From contig OZ223207.1 of the NCBI GenBank assembly GCA_965140395.1, positions 124,001 through 188,000 of the forward strand: a stretch of DNA of 64,000 bases, written 5' to 3'. Below, in pieces: positions 63,771-64,000 of this stretch. This DNA comes from Parvibaculum sp002684405. GTDB lineage: Bacteria > Pseudomonadota > Alphaproteobacteria > Parvibaculales > Parvibaculaceae. The stretch's first letter is position 1; every line of letters starts with the position of its first letter. The notes under the pieces are model-generated. The model saw nothing but the letters and a program-made list of their open reading frames with translations. It was not told the DNA's origin and made no database searches. A program made the translations under genes and the position numbers.

Positions 63771-64000
63771 TTAGGGCAGGAGCACGGTGTCGATCACATG
63801 GATGACGCCGTTCTTCTGATGGACGTCGGCGATGGTGACCATGGCCTTGTCGCCCTTGGCGTCGATAATTTCGATGCCGCCTTCCGCTTTCTTCGCCGTC
63901 AGTTTTTCGCCTGCGACGGTGGGCAGCATCGCCGTGCCGCCTCCCTGCTCGATGAGCTGCATCAGATCGGAGGCTGTGATGTCGCCGGGAACAACGTGAT
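63771..64000 (-). CDS. Fasciclin-domain protein (5' part beyond right edge)
   Basis: C-terminal 76 codons of a fasciclin domain, cut by the window edge. HVVPGDITASDLM, then LTAKKAEGGIEIIDAKGD and the closing NGVIHVIDTVLLP are the standard FAS1 second half. Bacterial members are usually secreted adhesion or surface proteins; the signal peptide would lie outside the window. Confidence 0.88.
   Translation of the reverse strand, partial: HVVPGDITASDLMQLIEQGGGTAMLPTVAGEKLTAKKAEGGIEIIDAKGDKAMVTIADVHQKNGVIHVIDTVLLP

Overview
The window is a GC-rich chromosomal segment from an alphaproteobacterium, most likely a Hyphomicrobiales (Rhizobiales) member; the gene mix (fatty-acid/acyl-CoA genes, cyo oxidase, TauD/DUF35-thiolase catabolic genes) suggests something like Parvibaculum, but that genus call is an inference. 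Supporting signs are a CpdR-type receiver, a perfect CtrA-type box (TTAA-N7-TTAAC), an RpoH-type promoter before hsp20, a candidate alpha-r8/MmgR-family sRNA, and a palindromic GCATGATC...GATCATGC element of the kind common in Rhizobiales. I see no insertion sequence, prophage, integron or CRISPR array.

Layout. 1-5042: a TetR-controlled RND efflux unit (permease cut by the left edge, adaptor, divergent regulator). 5043-7160: an MBOAT acyltransferase with a CtrA box upstream and a short membrane protein that may be the stub of a missing SGNH partner. 7157-8208: azlCD amino-acid exporter. 8369-14530: gltBD glutamate synthase, preceded by a 730-base hairpin-rich non-coding region. 15263-17811: a bufferin (copper-binding RiPP) operon bufA-bufB-bufC-doxX. 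17860-19478: frameshifted threonine aldolase and a solo Hpt protein. 19655-24598: Pat-like acyl-CoA synthetase/acetyltransferase, Hsp20, and two small secreted proteins sharing a motif. 24688-32976: metabolic housekeeping (acyl-CoA carboxylase beta subunit, alpha/beta hydrolase, HisN-like phosphatase, amidohydrolase, TypA/BipA, quinone reductase, YceI).

33145-36408: glycosyltransferase plus LpxH-like phosphoesterase, divergent from a diacylglycerol-kinase-like lipid kinase. 36412-41411: membrane-anchored FMN glutamate-synthase-like protein, lytic transglycosylase, candidate sRNA, N-formylglutamate amidohydrolase, CpdR, tRNA-Val(GAC). 41462-45355: cyoABCD ubiquinol oxidase. 45715-50910: TetR, MMPL-type RND transporter, LolA-like periplasmic protein and outer-membrane barrel, which together look like an envelope lipid or hydrophobic-compound export system. 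50993-54887: PAP2 phosphatase and ArnT-like transferase, divergent from a GT2 polyprenyl-phosphate glycosyltransferase and a LpxB-N-like membrane protein, consistent with lipid-linked sugar transfer to the envelope. 55060-59313: second RND efflux pair. 59295-64000: radical SAM/SPASM protein, TauD dioxygenase, VOC protein, SCP2-type thiolase with DUF35 partner, and a truncated fasciclin protein.

The two most notable systems are the bufferin operon, with all four expected parts intact, and the TetR/MMPL/LolA-like/barrel operon, whose cargo is unknown to me. All functional calls are by reading protein motifs; no database search was run.
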